This document shows positions 5,039-7,022 of a stretch of 7,022 nt of DNA, one piece after another. Positions within the stretch are counted from its first letter, which is position 1. Each line of letters starts with the position of its first letter. Source of the stretch: Firmicutes bacterium UBA6418 (GTDB lineage: Bacteria; Bacillota; Clostridia; Peptostreptococcales; Anaerovoracaceae); NCBI GenBank assembly GCA_002439735.1, contig DJPG01000126.1, positions 5,603 through 12,624 of the forward strand, given 5' to 3'. The notes below the pieces were generated by a model that was not told the origin of the DNA, searched no databases, and was given only the letters and a program-made list of their open reading frames with translations. The translations under genes were made by a program, and so were the position numbers.

Positions 5039-6283
5039 TCATTCGTCATAAGGCTCGTCGCCGTCGTCGTACCACTCGTCCCAAGCCTCGTCCTCGTCCT
5101 CGTAGTCTCCCGGATTGTCCTCCCAGAGATCTTCCGGATTATCGTAATCTTCGCGCACTCCGCCCCACGGTATGGTGCCGCCGTTTCCGTTGCTCTCGCC
5201 GTTCTTGTCATCTCTGCTCGACTTTTTCGGATCAAAATAGCCGAAAGAATACAGCATGTACTCGCTGTCGTTCTTGTGTTTGAAGCATAGCCCGGACGCG
5301 AGCAATTTATGCTCATCGGTATACCAGTAAAGCCTGATGGAACGATGGTCTTCCTCTAGCCGGTCAAAATCCAGACACTTGACCTCCTCATCCGGTTCCC
5401 CCAGCGAAGTATATTTCAAACAGCTCACCGGCATGCCCTCGACCGGCAGCTTCCCGCCGTACAGCTTCTTGAGACGTTTCTTTTCCTCCGCGGCCAACCT
5501 GCGCTGTTCTGCGCGCGCCGCCGCATCCCGGTCCGCCTTGTACTTTGCGACCTGCTTGCGCAGCGTATTGACCGCGTCCTGCCAGTCGGTATCGTACCGC
5601 AGATCGATCTCGCGAAGTTCCTCACTGCCGCCCGCATATTCCTCTACGTTTTCATAGATCCCGGCATATTCGCAGAACACCGCCAGTCCCTGTGCGTCCC
5701 GGTAATCCGGTACTTTCTCAAAAAGCTTCTCCGCCGTCGCGTAATCCCCTCCGGCCAGCGCCCGCAACGCCTTTTCATATTCCTGCGCCTGCTGCTGTTG
5801 ATGCTCCACAGCTCCCAGCACGAGCAGCCCGCCAAACAAGAGCAGCACAAGCAAAAGACGTAGCACCGGCTTCTTATCAAACCGCCGCTTCGCTCGTTGC
5901 CCCACGACCGGCCGCGCGGTCTGCTTTGCTCGCTCCGCCGACGATTGGCCCACACTCGCCTTATCTGCCGGTTTCGTCCGCTCCGAAATGCCGGGATCCG
6001 CCGCCGTTTGCTGCTGCCTTACTTTCATGCCCCACTGCGCAGGCTTCTCCACCCTCGCAAGGACGTGCTTCGTCCGCTCCGGCGGATACGGCGCGTCCGC
6101 TTCCGTGCAGCGGATCACTTTCATCACCTGTCCGACCCGGACACGATCCTCTTTGCTGAACGGAACCGAAACAAACTCCCCAGCCCGCAGGCTCTCATCC
6201 TCCGTGATGTAGGAAAATGTCCAATTCAGATCGCCGAACCGGACCATGCAATAGATATATTCCTGTAATGCCTTGCTTTCCAT
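5039..6283 (-). CDS. Single-pass membrane protein with PriA-like N-terminal domain and acidic tail (414 aa)
   Basis: Function unknown. Residues about 8-78 (YIYCMVRFGD, then FSYITEDESLRAGEFVSVPF) resemble the small 3'-end DNA-binding domain of primosomal helicase PriA, but no helicase follows. I know this domain from uncharacterised clostridial proteins. A polar linker (80-128) leads to a basic stretch (129-138) and one membrane segment (139-158). The positive-inside rule puts the N-terminus in the cytoplasm and the rest outside. Beyond the membrane come a TPR-like unit (YEKALRALAGGDYATAEKLFEKVPDY, 169-194), a charged coiled coil (about 245-274), a conserved-looking unit GKLPVEGM then TSLGEPDEE (277-300), and a tail from about 378 rich in Asp, Glu, Trp and Tyr. 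The ribosome binding site AGGAGG is a little far (about 12 bases) from the ATG; no better in-frame start exists. Codons are richer in G+C than in the feo genes. Confidence 0.85.
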   Translation of the reverse strand: MESKALQEYIYCMVRFGDLNWTFSYITEDESLRAGEFVSVPFSKEDRVRVGQVMKVIRCTEADAPYPPERTKHVLARVEKPAQWGMKVRQQQTAADPGISERTKPADKASVGQSSAERAKQTARPVVGQRAKRRFDKKPVLRLLLVLLLFGGLLVLGAVEHQQQQAQEYEKALRALAGGDYATAEKLFEKVPDYRDAQGLAVFCEYAGIYENVEEYAGGSEELREIDLRYDTDWQDAVNTLRKQVAKYKADRDAAARAEQRRLAAEEKKRLKKLYGGKLPVEGMPVSCLKYTSLGEPDEEVKCLDFDRLEEDHRSIRLYWYTDEHKLLASGLCFKHKNDSEYMLYSFGYFDPKKSSRDDKNGESNGNGGTIPWGGVREDYDNPEDLWEDNPGDYEDEDEAWDEWYDDGDEPYDE

Positions 6284-6336
6284 GCTGGGCGGACACCTCC
6301 TGTGCTTTTAGCCCTCATCAGCGCGAGAAACTCTCA

Positions 6337-7022
6337 TTAATTCAAACTTGCTAAAGATCGCATTACTAAGTCCACATCTTTATTCTCAAGTTCTTGAATG
6401 ATATGGAGATAGGTCTTCTGCGTTGTGGTCATGCTGGAATGTCCCAACCTTTACGCAACGCTTGCGATCGATACTCCTGCAAACAGGAGCAAGGATGCGT
6501 GCGTATGCCTGAGTCCATGTATGGAGATAATTGGTATCTCCATTTTCTTGCAATGCTGCGCAAGAATGTCATTGACCGTTGAATTATATACCTTATTTGA
6601 TATAAATATTGGCTCGTCTTCCGGCAATGCTTTAACCAAAGTAGAAAACTGAATGATAAGCTGCCAATCAATCTGAATTTTTCTGACCGAGGACTGATTT
6701 TTGGTAGGCATAAATCCACCTTCGCCCTTATAGTCCCAAGTCTTGCTGATAGACAAAGATTGTTTCGAAAAATCAAAGTCCTTTGGCGTTACGGCAAGCG
6801 CTTCCGAAAACCTCATTCCCGTTTTCGCTACCAATAAGATAAACCAGTCCCAGTTAAGCTCCTGTCCCAGTTCCAAACTTGATAAAAGCTTATGGAGTTC
6901 AAATTGGTTCAAGTACTTTATTTTTTTATTTCCTGGCTGCTTTCCTTTAATAATCGCTTTTCGTGTCGGATCTCGCTCGATTAGCCCATCATCAACCGCA
7001 TCCAGAATCGCTCCTTTTAGCT
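6337..7022 (-). pseudogene. Tyrosine recombinase/integrase with an in-frame stop, 5' end beyond the window
   Basis: Phage or conjugative-element type integrase. The reading frame is open from the window edge, where LKGAILDAVDDGLIERDPT looks like the end of the core-binding domain, through the catalytic domain. Arg I is in TGMRFSE (codon 6811-6813), a likely beta-hairpin Lys in PTKNQ (6700-6702), and the HGLRH box at 6505-6519. A TAA at 6451-6453 then replaces what is usually a Lys, Arg or similar codon before RLGHSS. In the same frame, 37 more residues follow, with the GHSS His (6439-6441) and the catalytic Tyr of TYLHI (6409-6411), before a natural stop at 6337-6339. The protein made should lack the nucleophile and be inactive, unless the stop is read through. 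One substitution (AAA or CAA to TAA) explains it. The DNA is more AT-rich than its neighbour, consistent with acquired DNA. Confidence 0.88.

Noticed and set aside
5040..5110. Short repeats of the GTCGTC/CCTCGT type
   Set aside because: They encode the Asp/Glu-rich tail of the membrane protein and are explained by low-complexity coding, not by a DNA repeat element.
5692..6268. Plus-strand open frames opposite the membrane protein gene
   Set aside because: Pro/Arg/Ser-rich translation typical of the complement of a G+C-rich gene. The minus-strand frame has a domain, a membrane segment and an AGGAGG site.
1..7022. CRISPR array, tRNA or rRNA genes, complete insertion sequence
   Set aside because: No regularly spaced repeats, no cloverleaf-like sequence, no rRNA motifs and no transposase other than the broken integrase were seen.

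Overview
The window looks like chromosomal DNA of an anaerobic Gram-positive bacterium of the class Clostridia. The evidence is the kind of FeoB present (NMMD G4 motif, GCGIPG and PCGAKVP membrane motifs), a small FeoB-associated Cys-rich membrane protein, a DUF2325 protein, strong AGGAGG-type ribosome binding sites and moderate G+C. I cannot name a species. Every gene I accept lies on the minus strand, so transcription runs from high to low coordinates.

Iron uptake locus (about 1-4135). A near-consensus sigma-A promoter (-35 at 4075-4080, -10 at 4052-4057) starts an operon for ferrous iron import: a short FeoA-like protein (3755-3967), FeoA (3410-3637), the Fe(II) transporter FeoB (792-3287) and a 57-residue FeoB-associated Cys-rich membrane protein (538-711). 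A terminator-like region follows, then a DUF2325 gene (46-333). Four copies of a palindrome, GTTAGC-N4-GCTAAC, occur only in this locus: two just downstream of the main promoter, one between feoA and feoB, and one upstream of the DUF2325 gene. They look like operators of an iron-responsive (or other metal-responsive) repressor whose gene is not in the window. If so, all five genes share one regulon. FeoB carries an unusually acidic insert of about 115 residues after its first membrane segment.

Middle (4144-4960). An AIM24/TIGR00266 family gene (4208-4888) forms its own unit, with a plausible promoter upstream and a clear intrinsic terminator at 4144-4169 that separates it from the feo promoter.

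Right part (5039-7022). A 414-residue single-pass membrane protein (5039-6283) has a small N-terminal domain resembling the DNA-binding domain of PriA, a TPR-like repeat, a coiled coil and a very acidic tail. Next to it is the 3' part of a tyrosine recombinase gene (6337 to the window edge). An in-frame TAA cuts off its last two catalytic residues. This part is visibly more AT-rich and is probably a decayed mobile element integrase. No rRNA, tRNA, CRISPR array or intact insertion sequence was seen.
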